DNA of 64,000 nt from Bradyrhizobium hereditatis (GTDB lineage: Bacteria > Pseudomonadota > Alphaproteobacteria > Rhizobiales > Xanthobacteraceae). This document shows, one piece after another, positions 8,785-17,487 of this stretch. The stretch covers positions 340,278 to 404,277 of the forward strand of contig NZ_JAGKJK010000008.1 in NCBI RefSeq assembly GCF_020329435.1. The letters run 5' to 3'. How positions within the stretch are numbered: the first letter of the stretch is position 1; each line of letters begins with the position of its first letter. Under the pieces are notes generated by a model. It was not told the DNA's origin. It did not search any database and worked only from the letters and a program-made list of their open reading frames with translations. The translations under genes and the position numbers were made by a program.

Positions 8785-9579
8785 CTAATGTGCTTTGCCG
8801 GACACGGTTTGGGCGCCCGCTGGAACCAGATGGACCACGCGGTAGTGATTGTCGCGGAGGTAGCGCAGGAAGGCCGGCAGCATGGCAGCCGTCTGCGCCT
8901 TCGGATCATGCAGCAGGATGATGCCCTTGCGGACGACCTGCAGGCGCTCGGTGAGCAGCTTCAACTGCTGCGCGGGCGTCATCGGCGTCCAGTCGCTGGC
9001 CCAGAGATCCGCGCCGAACACTGCGATCCCGCGCTTTTGCAATGCGTCCAGCGTGGCCGGCGTCATTTCAAAATAGGGGAAGCGGAAGAACGGCGTGCTC
9101 GGGATCCTGTTGGCTGTGCCGTGCAGCGCCGTTTCGGTCGCGGCGATGCCCTTGTCGATCTCGCCGACCGCCGCCTCAGGCTTCATGTATTTCAGATTGT
9201 GGTGAGCAAAGGTGTGGTGCGCGATGGTATGGCCCTCGGCCGCCATTCTTCGCACCAGCTCGGGATGCGCCGAGGCGTTCCTTCCGATCAGGAAGAAGGT
9301 GGCGCGCACGCATTCCTGCGCCAACGCCGCCAGGATTTTCTTGTCCGTGGGCGGCCACGGCCCGTCGTCGAAGGTCAGCACCACTTCGCGGTCTTCAAGC
9401 GGCAGCGTCTGCGGAAAGCTCTTGAGGCCGACGCGCGGAAAGGTAGCCGCGTCCACCTCGAGAACGCGTGAGGTGCCGAGCGCGTCCTTGCGGGGACATT
9501 CGCCAGCCTGGACCGTCACAATGAAGGTCATCAATGCCGCAACCGCCGAGCACAGCGCCGCGCTAAAATGTCGGGTCAT
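8785..9579 (-). CDS. Exported polysaccharide deacetylase (NodB family), compact
   Basis: Starting at ATG 9579 gives 264 residues with a clean signal peptide ending near VQAGE; an upstream ATG at 9609 would add ten residues and blur it. Motif 1 TFDDGP is at 69-74, motif 2 is the His122/His126 pair in HHTFAHH, motif 3 is FRFPYF, and motif 5 is ILLHDP. It shares the leader pattern 'CP..DALGTSRVLEVD' with the neighbour at 7322, so the two are probably ancient duplicates. Unlike that neighbour it has no low-complexity tail. A cell-wall or exopolysaccharide substrate is likely but not shown. Confidence 0.87.
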   Translation of the reverse strand: MTRHFSAALCSAVAALMTFIVTVQAGECPRKDALGTSRVLEVDAATFPRVGLKSFPQTLPLEDREVVLTFDDGPWPPTDKKILAALAQECVRATFFLIGRNASAHPELVRRMAAEGHTIAHHTFAHHNLKYMKPEAAVGEIDKGIAATETALHGTANRIPSTPFFRFPYFEMTPATLDALQKRGIAVFGADLWASDWTPMTPAQQLKLLTERLQVVRKGIILLHDPKAQTAAMLPAFLRYLRDNHYRVVHLVPAGAQTVSGKAH

Positions 9580-9683
9580 TTTCGATGGGACATATTTGGC
9601 ATTGCGCACTGTGTTGCGGATTGGGTAAGCGTGCAGCGTAACTCAGACAAATTCCCTCAACTGTCAAACCGGCAAGGCGCGGC

Positions 9684-11117
9684 ATGGCCGAGAAAATCGA
9701 CGTTGCCCAAGCCGAGGCGCGACCAGCGCAAGGCTCCGTGCTCGACCCTCTCCTGATGCGGGACGAGGAGGGGCAGCTCCGTCATGAGTTTGTCGAGGAA
9801 ATCACGCGTGCGATCCACGCCGCCGGCCGGCCGCTATTGTGCGAGGTCGTCGCGGAACTGCACGAGGCCGATCTCGGCGATCTGATCGGGGCGCTCGAGC
9901 CCGAGGATCGCGTCACCCTCGTCGAGATCACCGGCACCGATTTCGACTTCTCGGCACTGAATGAAGTCGACGACGCCGTTCGCGAGGAAATCCTCGAGGA
10001 ACTCGAGCCGGAGACGGTCGCCGAGGGCGTCCGCGAGCTGGAATCCGACGACGCCGTCCAACTGCTCGAAGGCCTCGACGAGGAGGACAAGGAAGAGATC
10101 CTCGACAAGCTGCAGCCGGACGAGCGCGAGCCGCTGGAGCGCAGCCTGCTTTATCCGGAGAATTCCGCCGGCCGGCGGATGAGTTCGGAGTTCATCGCAG
10201 TGCCGCCGGACTGGACCGTCGGGCAGGCGATCGACTACATGCGCGACACCCCCGATCTGCCCGACCGCTTCTATGAGATCTACGCGGTCGATTCCGAAAA
10301 GCACTGGCAGGGTGCGGTCTCGCTCGACACGTTGTTGCGGGCGCGGCGGCCGGTGCCGCTTGCTGATCTGATCGAGGAAGACCGACGCCGCGTCTCCGTG
10401 CTGGACGACCAGGAAGAGGTCGCGCGGATGTTCGGCAAATATAATCTGGTCGCGGCCCCCGTCGTCGACACCACTAACCGGCTGGTCGGCGTCATCACGA
10501 TCGACGACGTCGTCGACGTCATCGAGGAGGAGGCGGATGAGGACCTGAAAGCGCTCGGCGGCGTCACCAGCGACGAACAATTGTCCGACAACGTCTGGAC
10601 CATCGCGCGCGGCCGATTCAACTGGCTGCTGGTCAATCTGGCGACGGCGTTTCTGGCGTCCTCTGTGCTCGGCCTGTTCGAGGGCCAGCTCGAAAAGATG
10701 GTGGCGCTTGCAGTGCTGGCGCCGATTGTGGCGAGCCAGGGCGGCAATGCCGCGACCCAGACCATGACGGTGGCGGTGCGGGCGTTGGCGACCCGCGAGC
10801 TCCGCTCCAACAATGCGTGGCGCGTCGTCCTGCGCGAGGCGATGGTCGGCCTCGTCAACGGGCTGGCATTTGCCATCATCACGGGCGTCGCTGCGGTGGC
10901 CTGGTTCAAGATCCCGGGCCTCGGCGTCGTGATCGGCCTTGCCATCATCTGCAATCTGGTGGCCGGCGCGCTCGGCGGCATCCTGATCCCGATGGTGCTG
11001 GAGCGGGTCCGCGCCGATCCGGCGGTGGCTTCGGGAACTTTCGTCACCACCATCACTGACGTGGTCGGCTTCTTCTCATTCCTCGGTATCGCCACGTTGT
11101 GGTTCGGGCTGAAGTAG
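9684..11117 (+). CDS. mgtE: Magnesium transporter MgtE
   Basis: The product has 477 residues in the usual MgtE layout. An acidic N-terminal MgtE_N superhelix occupies about residues 40-140, with many Glu/Asp that serve as Mg2+ sensors in this family. Two CBS domains follow (about 150-275; 'VIEEEADEDLKALGG' closes the second), then five membrane helices (about 305-475) with the conserved pore-helix region 'LAPIVASQGGNAATQT'. It moves Mg2+ (or Co2+) into the cytoplasm and closes when internal Mg2+ is high. The gene stands alone, divergent from the deacetylase genes. I saw no Mg2+ riboswitch in the roughly 100-base leader. Confidence 0.95.
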   Translation: MAEKIDVAQAEARPAQGSVLDPLLMRDEEGQLRHEFVEEITRAIHAAGRPLLCEVVAELHEADLGDLIGALEPEDRVTLVEITGTDFDFSALNEVDDAVREEILEELEPETVAEGVRELESDDAVQLLEGLDEEDKEEILDKLQPDEREPLERSLLYPENSAGRRMSSEFIAVPPDWTVGQAIDYMRDTPDLPDRFYEIYAVDSEKHWQGAVSLDTLLRARRPVPLADLIEEDRRRVSVLDDQEEVARMFGKYNLVAAPVVDTTNRLVGVITIDDVVDVIEEEADEDLKALGGVTSDEQLSDNVWTIARGRFNWLLVNLATAFLASSVLGLFEGQLEKMVALAVLAPIVASQGGNAATQTMTVAVRALATRELRSNNAWRVVLREAMVGLVNGLAFAIITGVAAVAWFKIPGLGVVIGLAIICNLVAGALGGILIPMVLERVRADPAVASGTFVTTITDVVGFFSFLGIATLWFGLK

Positions 11118-11182
11118 CGCCTTAGTTATCGTTAATCGGACCTTAAGGCGCTTGCCCGATGATGTTGGCCCACGAGGTCAAC

Positions 11183-11515
11183 ATGCGGCGCTTGCGGCTG
11201 AAAGCGGACGGACGGATCGTCGAACTGCGGGACGGGCAGGAGTTTCCGCTCGCGCCGGCTATACCAGAGGCGCCGGTTGCCGTTGCAGCATCCGGCGACG
11301 CCACGCCGCTGCCTGCGGTGCGCGATCTGCGCCGCCGGGCCCAGCTGACGCAGCTCGAATTCGCGGCAAGGCTTGGCGTGCCGGTGGAAACGATCCGGAA
11401 CTGGGAGCAGGGCAAACGTGTCCCCCGCGGGCCGGCGCGGGCGCTGCTCGCGGTGATCGCCCATTCGCCAGAGACCGTTTTCGCCGCGCTCGCCACGGAG
11501 CCGGCGCCCGCCTAG
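11183..11515 (+). CDS. XRE-family helix-turn-helix regulator (HigA-like, orphan)
   Basis: I chose ATG 11183 because GAGGT lies 6 bases before it; in-frame ATGs at 11159 and 11162 lack such a site. The 110-residue product has a short N-terminal segment and a C-terminal HTH_3 domain (about residues 50-105: 'LTQLEFAARLGVPVETIRNWE'). This arrangement resembles HigA-type antitoxins. No toxin-sized partner gene lies on either side, so it may be an orphan antitoxin or a stand-alone regulator. The aldo/keto reductase gene follows on the same strand after 125 bases. Confidence 0.75.
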   Translation: MRRLRLKADGRIVELRDGQEFPLAPAIPEAPVAVAASGDATPLPAVRDLRRRAQLTQLEFAARLGVPVETIRNWEQGKRVPRGPARALLAVIAHSPETVFAALATEPAPA

Positions 11516-11640
11516 TCTTTTTTGACGTTCCTCCCGCGAACCCAATCCTTCTCAGATCAAATGAGTGGCATGCGCCCGAGCGGAGGCGGTATCTGTTGGC
11601 ACGGCTGTTTACGCAGCCCATAATGGGTCTGGGCCCGCGG

Positions 11641-12468
11641 ATGCAACCGATGCTGTTTGTCGAAGCCAATGGCGCAAAGATCCCGGCGATCGGGCTGGGC
11701 ACCTGGGAATTGCGCGGGCGCACCTGCGCGCGGCTCGTCGAGCAGGCATTGCGGCTCGGCTATCGCCATATCGACACCGCGCAGATGTACGACAACGAAC
11801 GCGAGGTCGGCGAAGGCCTGCGTGCTGCGGGCGTGAAGCGCGACCAGGTATTCCTCACCACCAAGGTCTGGCCCTCGCATTTCGCGCCTCACGATCTGGA
11901 ACGCTCTGCCAAGGAAAGCCTGGTGCGGCTGCGCTTGACCGAGGTCGACCTGTTGCTCTTGCACTGGCCGAACCCGCACGTGCCGCTGATCGAGACGCTC
12001 GGCGCGCTGGCGCGCGTCAAGCAGCAAGGGCTCGCGCGGCACATCGGCGTGTCCAACTTCACGGTCGCCTTGATCGAGGAGGCGGTGGCCTCGTGTTCGG
12101 AACCGCTGGTGTGCGACCAGGTCGAGTACCATCCCTACCTCGACCAGACCAAGGTGAGGGAGGCCTGCGCACGTCACGGCATGGCCGTGGTGGCCTACAG
12201 CCCGGTCGCCAAGGGCCGCATCAAGAGTGACCGCGGCTTGCTGCGGATCGGCGACCGCTACCGCAAGACGGCAGCGCAAATCTGCCTGCGCTGGCTGGTA
12301 CAGCAGGGCGTAGCCGCGATCCCCCGAACGTCGAAACTCGAGCGGCTCTCGGAGAACATCGAGATCTTCGATTTCGAGCTGTCGGATGCGGACATGCAGG
12401 AGATTTCCACGATGGGCACGGCCAGCGGCCGGCTCACGGATTTCGGTTTCTCGCCGAAATGGGATTGA
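11641..12468 (+). CDS. Aldo/keto reductase (2,5-diketogluconate reductase-like)
   Basis: The product has 275 residues, typical for prokaryotic AKRs. The catalytic tetrad is visible: Asp and Tyr in 'HIDTAQMYDNE', Lys in 'TTKVWP' and His in 'LLLLHWPNP'. The signature 'GVSNF' and the C-terminal NADPH-binding 'IPRTSK' are also present. These enzymes reduce aldehydes and ketones with NADPH in the cytoplasm. The frame is open far upstream, but family alignment starts at 'MLFVEANGAKIPAIGLGTW'. ATG 11641 is preferred, with 11623 and 11650 as alternatives. There is no operon partner that would specify a substrate. Confidence 0.88.
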   Translation: MQPMLFVEANGAKIPAIGLGTWELRGRTCARLVEQALRLGYRHIDTAQMYDNEREVGEGLRAAGVKRDQVFLTTKVWPSHFAPHDLERSAKESLVRLRLTEVDLLLLHWPNPHVPLIETLGALARVKQQGLARHIGVSNFTVALIEEAVASCSEPLVCDQVEYHPYLDQTKVREACARHGMAVVAYSPVAKGRIKSDRGLLRIGDRYRKTAAQICLRWLVQQGVAAIPRTSKLERLSENIEIFDFELSDADMQEISTMGTASGRLTDFGFSPKWD

Positions 12469-12532
12469 GGCGCGGCACCGCCGAACGCTATGCTGGCGAA
12501 CATTAGGGGATACCTGACATCGCTTCGATCCG

Positions 12533-13363
12533 ATGGACCTGCGGCGGATCATACCCACTGAGATCACGGCGTCGGCGGTCGCGCATGTGTCGCTGCTGAC
12601 GCTGCTCGTGCTGTTTTCCGAGGTGCATCCGTTCGGCGCGGTGACGGCCGAGCAGATACCGGTCGAGATCGTGACACCGCAGGATATTCCCGAAGAGCCC
12701 AAACTGGCCGAACAACGCGCTGCCGAGATCAAGCCGGAACCGGCACCACAGCCCGATTTCTCGATGGCCGACAAGCCTGCTGCTGCACCCACGCCAGCCC
12801 AGGAGCCTCCACCCGCCGCGCAGTCGCAGAAGCAGGCTGCACTCGCTACGTCGCCCGCTGCCCAGCCACAGCCGGCGGCCCAGCCGCCGTCACAGCCGGC
12901 CGCGCCGGCCTACAAGGCGCCCGAACCGGATATTTCGATCAAGTATCAGGTGCTACTGGGCTTGCCGCCAGACCTCTTGCCGACGCCGCCAACATCCCCG
13001 CACGGCCGCAACAAGGGCGAGGACAATTTTGATGCGCCGGCGATCGAGGCGGCCGACATCTCGAGTACGCTGGTCGCCGAATTCCGGCGGCACCTGAAGA
13101 CCTGCTCGAAGTTGCCGGCCTCGCTGGCCAGGAGTGACGACGTCAAGGTCAAGCTGCGCGTCTTGATGACGCCAGACGGCCGGCTCGCCGCAGAACCGAT
13201 CCTGATTGAAGCGAGTGCTTCCATGAAGGGACCGTTGCTGATGCAGGGTGCGATCCGCGCGTTGCAGTCCTGCCAGCCCTACGCGATGCTGCCGACGGAC
13301 CGCTACGGCGAATGGAAGGTGCTCGATCTCAGCTTCACGCCGCAGGACTTCAGCGGCAGCTGA
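12533..13363 (+). CDS. TonB/TolA-like energy-transducer protein
   Basis: The product has 276 residues. One membrane helix near the N-terminus (about 10-32) is followed by a Pro/Ala/Gln-rich periplasmic stretch (about 45-135) and a C-terminal folded domain (about 165-272). That domain has a Cys pair ('LKTCSKL' and 'LQSCQPYAML') and the 'VKLRVLMTPDGRL' strand pattern of TonB/TolA C-termini. Such proteins couple inner-membrane proton-motive force to outer-membrane functions. No exbBD or tolQR genes are adjacent, so it must pair with proteins encoded elsewhere, if it acts that way. The Pro-rich linker suggests it spans the periplasm. Confidence 0.72.
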   Translation: MDLRRIIPTEITASAVAHVSLLTLLVLFSEVHPFGAVTAEQIPVEIVTPQDIPEEPKLAEQRAAEIKPEPAPQPDFSMADKPAAAPTPAQEPPPAAQSQKQAALATSPAAQPQPAAQPPSQPAAPAYKAPEPDISIKYQVLLGLPPDLLPTPPTSPHGRNKGEDNFDAPAIEAADISSTLVAEFRRHLKTCSKLPASLARSDDVKVKLRVLMTPDGRLAAEPILIEASASMKGPLLMQGAIRALQSCQPYAMLPTDRYGEWKVLDLSFTPQDFSGS

Positions 13364-13497
13364 CAAGGTTCGCGGCCTAAATCGATCCTGGATAAATTGG
13401 TCGCTTTGCGCGTCGCTGTGCGCGCGGTTGTGCATGTGTATTCGAAGGCATGAAGTCTTCATATCGCCTGGCCGCCAACCGCCCGCTCGGCGTGCGA

Positions 13498-13535
13498 CGC
13501 TCCGTAGGCCGAGTGGAACTACGGCCTACGGAGCG
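13498..13535. terminator. 13-bp perfect inverted repeat
   Basis: Arms CGCTCCGTAGGCC (13498-13510) and GGCCTACGGAGCG (13523-13535) pair perfectly around a 12-base loop. The element lies 135 bases beyond the TonB-like gene and 123 bases before the next gene. The right arm is followed by AAAA rather than a T-run, so on the plus strand it is not a classical terminator. It could be an RNA-end stabilising hairpin or a repeat fragment. Confidence 0.5.
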
Positions 13536-13657
13536 AAAATGATGGCAAATGATAGGGGCCGAGAGCCCTGGCTAGACGTTGAAATATAACCGACGAAAGG
13601 GTCGTCGAGCCATCGCCCGGGGCAATCTCGCGGCCCTTTCACTGACGGGAGGTGAGC

Positions 13658-13891
13658 ATGACACTCATTTGGCTTGGTGTGCTCCTTGTCCTCGGGGGGG
13701 TGTTGCAGATGGCGTATCAGCCAATCTGGCATGGCCGATTAAGCGGTAGAAGGCGACTTCGCGCCGGCCAACCCGGCGACACTTTGGAACCGTCAAGACC
13801 GGCTGGCGGCTTTGGGTTCAAATCGAATTGGCCTGGTCTGGTACTGGTCGCGCTCGGCGGCGCGTTTTTGCTTGCCGGGGCAGCCATCTGA
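13658..13891 (+). CDS. Small membrane protein, function unknown
   Basis: ATG 13658 is preceded by GGGAGG with 5 bases spacing, a strong ribosome binding site. The 77-residue product has one hydrophobic segment at the N-terminus (about 2-20), a basic Arg-rich loop ('SGRRRLRAG'), and a second hydrophobic segment at the C-terminus (about 57-76). I do not recognise a family. It is convergent with the DUF599 gene, with stop codons 45 bases apart. Confidence 0.7.
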   Translation: MTLIWLGVLLVLGGVLQMAYQPIWHGRLSGRRRLRAGQPGDTLEPSRPAGGFGFKSNWPGLVLVALGGAFLLAGAAI

Positions 13892-13936
13892 ATTTTGAAA
13901 CCAGTTCCACGAGCAGGTTGCGCGTGAACGAAGGCT

Positions 13937-14611
13937 CTACCCCATCGCCCGCCAGGCATTCGATGCGAATTGTCGCCGCCAGGTGACTATGACGACGAGC
14001 GCGGTCGTGACCAGTAGCAGCCAGGGGCTGACGAACCAGCCGAGATAGCCGAGTGCGAAGAAGAACGCGCGCTGGCCGCGGTTGAAGTGCCGTCCCGCCG
14101 CTTCGAACAGCCGTGTCGTGCGCATCACATGGGTTTCCGCTTCCGCGGTATCGCGCTGTGACGACGGCGGCATCGCGCCGAGCAGGATCGCGACATAGTT
14201 GAACAGGCGATACGACCAGGCGAATTTGAAGAAGGCGTAGATGAAGATCAGGATCAGCCCGACGCATTTGATCTCCCAGAGCGCCGGCGAGGGGGTGAGA
14301 TCGACCGGCAGCTCGCGAAGCACGGCGAGCGCGTCATTGGTCGCGCGCAAGAGTGCCAGTCCGCCGCCGATCGCGATCAGGCTGGTGGAGGCAAAGAAGG
14401 CGGTGCCGTTCTGCAGCGAAGCCATGATCTGCATGTCGACCATGCGCGCCTCGCGGTCGAGCATGTTGCGCACCCAGACCTCGCGATAGGCGTTCATGCG
14501 CGCCGACAGGCTGTTGCGGCCGTAAGCCGTGTGCTCGAGCGTAAACCCATAAGCCAGCCACTCCGCGACAAAGAATGCGACGGCGGCGATATCGACCCAA
14601 TAGGCGCCCAT
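13937..14611 (-). CDS. DUF599 integral membrane protein
   Basis: ATG 14611 ('MGAYWVDIAAVAFF') gives 224 residues; the frame is open further upstream but those residues are Arg/His-rich and unlike the family. Four hydrophobic segments are visible, at about residues 5-25, 80-100, 120-140 and 185-210. Family-typical motifs are 'NAYREVWVRNML' and 'NGTAFFASTSLIAIGG'. DUF599 has no known biochemical role. The gene is divergent from the glutathione S-transferase gene (about 100 bases between starts). Confidence 0.85.
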   Translation of the reverse strand: MGAYWVDIAAVAFFVAEWLAYGFTLEHTAYGRNSLSARMNAYREVWVRNMLDREARMVDMQIMASLQNGTAFFASTSLIAIGGGLALLRATNDALAVLRELPVDLTPSPALWEIKCVGLILIFIYAFFKFAWSYRLFNYVAILLGAMPPSSQRDTAEAETHVMRTTRLFEAAGRHFNRGQRAFFFALGYLGWFVSPWLLLVTTALVVIVTWRRQFASNAWRAMG

Positions 14612-14712
14612 GTGGCGGCATCCCCGGTGGTGGCTCGGCAAGCGTGATGTACAGGTTGAACGTGTGCGGTGCACTATGGCAAGATGCCGGTTCCAACAGG
14701 ATTTCCCCGCAA

Positions 14713-15369
14713 ATGTTGAAGCTGATCATCGGCAACAAGAACTATTCGTCATGGTCGATGCGGCCGTGGCTGGCGCTGCGCGCCAATGACATTCCGTTCG
14801 AGGAAGTGTTCATCCCGCTCTACACCAACGACAAGGCGGACAAGGACCGGCTCCTGAGCTTTTCGGATTCGGGCAAGGTGCCGGCGCTGATCGACGGCGA
14901 CATCACGGTGTGGGATTCGCTCTCGATCATCGAATATCTCGCCGAGAAATACCCGCAGGCGAAGCTGTGGCCGGACGACCGCGCCCGCCGCGCGCATGCG
15001 CGTTCGATTTCGGCGGAAATGCATTCGGGCTTCCTGCCGCTGCGCAACGAATGCGGCATGAACCTGCACCGTCCTGTTCGCGCGGTCGAAATGTCGGATG
15101 ACGCGCGCGCCAATGTGGCGCGCATTCAGGATATTTGGGCCGACTGCTATCGCCGTTACGGCAAGGACGGGCCATTCCTGTTCGGCGCATTCGGTGGCGC
15201 GGACGCCATGTTTGCGCCGGTGGTGCATCGCTTCCGCACCTATGCGATCGAGGTGAAGGATGAGGCGCGGCATTACTACGATGCGATGATGTCGTTGCCG
15301 GCGTTTCAGGAGTGGACCCGCGCCGGTCTTGCCGAAACGCTGGTCATCGAACGGTTCGAGACGGTCTGA
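14713..15369 (+). CDS. Glutathione S-transferase
   Basis: The product has 218 residues. The thioredoxin-like N-domain starts 'MLKLIIGNKNYSSWSMRPWLAL', where the Ser/Tyr cluster supplies the glutathione-activating hydroxyl. The glutathione-binding 'VPALIDGDITVWDSLSIIEYLAE' segment at about 55-77 is present, followed by an all-helical C-domain. Members conjugate or reduce electrophiles with glutathione in the cytoplasm. The closest type by feel is the bacterial group resembling YfcF/maleylacetoacetate isomerase. The substrate is not inferable from context, since the neighbours are unrelated. Confidence 0.9.
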   Translation: MLKLIIGNKNYSSWSMRPWLALRANDIPFEEVFIPLYTNDKADKDRLLSFSDSGKVPALIDGDITVWDSLSIIEYLAEKYPQAKLWPDDRARRAHARSISAEMHSGFLPLRNECGMNLHRPVRAVEMSDDARANVARIQDIWADCYRRYGKDGPFLFGAFGGADAMFAPVVHRFRTYAIEVKDEARHYYDAMMSLPAFQEWTRAGLAETLVIERFETV

Positions 15370-15661
15370 TTTCGACCCGCGGAGTGGGCAGTCGGAGCAG
15401 GGCAGCTGAGGGCTGACCGCAGCCCGTGTCACCTCCGCCGGTTGTCCGATTTTGGGAAACACGGCCTCTTGGGGCGGACGGGCGGATTCCAGGGAACCTG
15501 GGTCTTTATTGGTTACGGCCCTGAAAAACATGCGGAATTTGCGTGTTTGCCATGCCTCGATGCTGCTGGCTTTTGGGGAGGTGCCTGTGCTAGGTTGCCG
15601 CAGGGTTCTCAAGTCGGCCGAAAGCTAGCGGGACCGTGAGCGCGGCCGGCGTTCTTGCGTA

Positions 15662-15865
15662 ATGGAGAGGGCGTTGAAGCATAAGTACTCCGTTGGAGAG
15701 ACTGTCTATTTTACTGCCAGCAATGTTGCCCGTCCGGCCGCCAGCGGCACCTATGAGGTCGTCCGCCTGCTGCCGACCGATGGCGACGACTGTCAGTATC
15801 GCATCAAAAGCTCGACCGAAGCTTTCGAACGGGTCGCCAAGGAAAGCCAGCTCGCGATTTCCTGA
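15662..15865 (+). CDS. Small conserved hypothetical protein
   Basis: The 67-residue product has a compact beta-rich pattern ('YSVGETVYFT', 'GTYEVVRLLP', 'CQYRIKSS'). That resembles small SH3-like proteins found in related alphaproteobacteria, though I cannot assign a Pfam name with confidence. The start is uncertain: ATG 15662 or a TTG at 15674. A perfect hairpin at 15946-15982 lies 80 bases downstream. Confidence 0.6.
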   Translation: MERALKHKYSVGETVYFTASNVARPAASGTYEVVRLLPTDGDDCQYRIKSSTEAFERVAKESQLAIS

Positions 15866-15945
15866 AACAGTTGTGTGCAAGCAGCCGGCTGACGGAGTTC
15901 CGTTCGAAACGCCGTCAAAAGGCCCCGTTCGCAGAACCATTCTGC

Positions 15946-15982
15946 CGAAAAGCGAATGCGATAAAGACGCATTCGCTTTTCG
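15946..15982. terminator. 15-bp perfect hairpin
   Basis: Arms CGAAAAGCGAATGCG (15946-15960) and CGCATTCGCTTTTCG (15968-15982) are exact reverse complements around a 7-base loop, ATAAAGA. The internal TTTT lies inside the right arm. It separates the small gene ending at 15865 from the gene starting at 16017, and most likely ends or stabilises the first transcript. Confidence 0.6.
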
Positions 15983-16016
15983 ACCGCGTTTGATGCTGCG
16001 TTAAGGGACATTGCGC

Positions 16017-16988
16017 ATGAACTGGGCTTGGGCCGCTTCGCTGGATCAGATCTGGCAGTCGCCGAACCTTCCACTGTACCTGACGCTGGCCACGGCCGGC
16101 TTTGTCGGGATCGTCGTGCTGATCACGCTGTTGCGTGCGGAGAGGTCCGTGGCCAACGGGGTGCTGGCGCTCATCACGCTGCTAGCAATCGGCGTCGCGG
16201 GCACGGTGGCCTTTCGCGGTTCGGCAAACGTGCCGCAGCAGGCGGAGGCGCGTCCGGTCCAGATGGCGACCGCCCCGTTGCCGCAGCTTGCCTGCATTGA
16301 CGAGCTTGCCGGCGACGCTGTTCTGGCGGCCTGCGAGAAGGTGCTGTTCGGTTCTGCCGAGTCGGTCGCCGCAGCGGTAGCCTATGCGGCCTCCCAGATC
16401 ACGTTGCTGACCTCGCTCGGCGATGTCGCCACCGCAAACAAAGGCGCTGGCTCTGACCTGCTGGCGCTGCGCCGCGCCGTCGAGCGCGACCGTTATGGAT
16501 TGATGGCCTATGTGCTGACGGTGCGCGACCGCTGCACACCGTCGTCCTGCCGTGCGTTCCGTTCGCTGACCGAGACGCGCCAGATTGCGTCCAATATGGA
16601 AGACCGCGTCTACGAAAGCCTGATCATGCGCTACGCGGCGTCATGGAATGCGCCGGCGCCGGGCGCTGCGGGCCTGATTGCGGCGCTGCCTCCATCCATG
16701 CCCACGGGCAAACCTACCAACGCCGAATTCCCGACCTCGGCTTCCACCCCAGCGGTCAGCATCATGACGCCCGAGCCGCCGGCGAAGCCATCGCCACCCG
16801 CGGCCGCTGCCCCGGCGTCACCGCCCGCACCGCGGCCGGCCACGGCGGCGACACCGCCGGCTCCAGCGCCATCACCCGCGGTGGCTGCCGCCAAGAAGTC
16901 GCCGCCCCCGGCGCCAAAGCGGCCATCCACCGCCCCGGTCCCGCTCGCGCCGTCGGCTTCGCCGCCTGCGACCTCCGAGAACGAGTGA
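16017..16988 (+). CDS. Membrane protein with Cys-rich core and Pro/Ala tail, function unknown
   Basis: ATG 16017 has AGGGA about 9 bases upstream. The product has 323 residues. Two membrane helices sit at about 18-42 and 48-65. A soluble domain (about 85-205) contains Cys residues in 'LACIDELAGDAVLAACEKVLFG' and 'RDRCTPSSCRAF', suggesting periplasmic disulfides. After about 210 the chain is almost entirely Pro/Ala/Ser, a flexible tail. I do not recognise the family. The DUF1489 gene follows after 40 bases and may be co-transcribed. Confidence 0.68.
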   Translation: MNWAWAASLDQIWQSPNLPLYLTLATAGFVGIVVLITLLRAERSVANGVLALITLLAIGVAGTVAFRGSANVPQQAEARPVQMATAPLPQLACIDELAGDAVLAACEKVLFGSAESVAAAVAYAASQITLLTSLGDVATANKGAGSDLLALRRAVERDRYGLMAYVLTVRDRCTPSSCRAFRSLTETRQIASNMEDRVYESLIMRYAASWNAPAPGAAGLIAALPPSMPTGKPTNAEFPTSASTPAVSIMTPEPPAKPSPPAAAAPASPPAPRPATAATPPAPAPSPAVAAAKKSPPPAPKRPSTAPVPLAPSASPPATSENE

Positions 16989-17028
16989 TCTTTTCAAAGC
17001 ACGCACGGCCCGCTACATCGGCGTGATC

Positions 17029-17469
17029 ATGCCGCTTCATCTCATCAAGCTTGCCGTCGGCTGCGAGTCGGTCAAGGAACTCAAAGGCTGGGTCGCCGAA
17101 CGCATGGCGACCGCCAAGAAAAAGGGCCTGCCGCTCCGTCACGTCCACATCACCCGAATGACGCCGAAGCGCGACGAGGAGATCCTCGCCGGCGGCTCAC
17201 TCTATTGGGTGATTAAGGGTGAAATCGCCGCGCGGGAAAAGATCATCGCGATCGAGCCGTTCCGCGACAAGGACGGCATCGGGCGGTGCCGCCTGGTGAT
17301 GCAGCCCAAGGTCTTTGCCGTCTCGCCGCGGCCGATGCGCCCGTTCCAGGGCTGGCGCTATCTGACCGAAGATGCCGCGCCGCCGGACCTCACCAAATCC
17401 TCCGCCGCCAGCGTGGCGGCGATGCCGGAGCCGATGCGGCGCGAACTACGCGACCTGGGGTTGCTCTGA
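17029..17469 (+). CDS. DUF1489 family protein
   Basis: The 146-residue product matches the DUF1489 pattern as I know it from alphaproteobacteria: 'MPLHLIKLAVGCESVKEL' at the N-terminus, 'THHTRMTPKR'-like text here as 'VHITRMTPKRDEEIL', then 'GGSLYWVIKGEIAARE' and 'RPFQGWRYL'. There is no signal peptide or membrane segment. The biochemical role is unknown. It is convergent with panC, with 18 bases between the stops. Confidence 0.85.
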   Translation: MPLHLIKLAVGCESVKELKGWVAERMATAKKKGLPLRHVHITRMTPKRDEEILAGGSLYWVIKGEIAAREKIIAIEPFRDKDGIGRCRLVMQPKVFAVSPRPMRPFQGWRYLTEDAAPPDLTKSSAASVAAMPEPMRRELRDLGLL

Positions 17470-17487
17470 CGGGGGCGCGTCTCCGGC

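Noticed and set aside
13810..13840. GGTTCAAATC-like text resembling a tRNA T-loop
   Set aside because: It lies inside a coding gene and no cloverleaf can be drawn around it.
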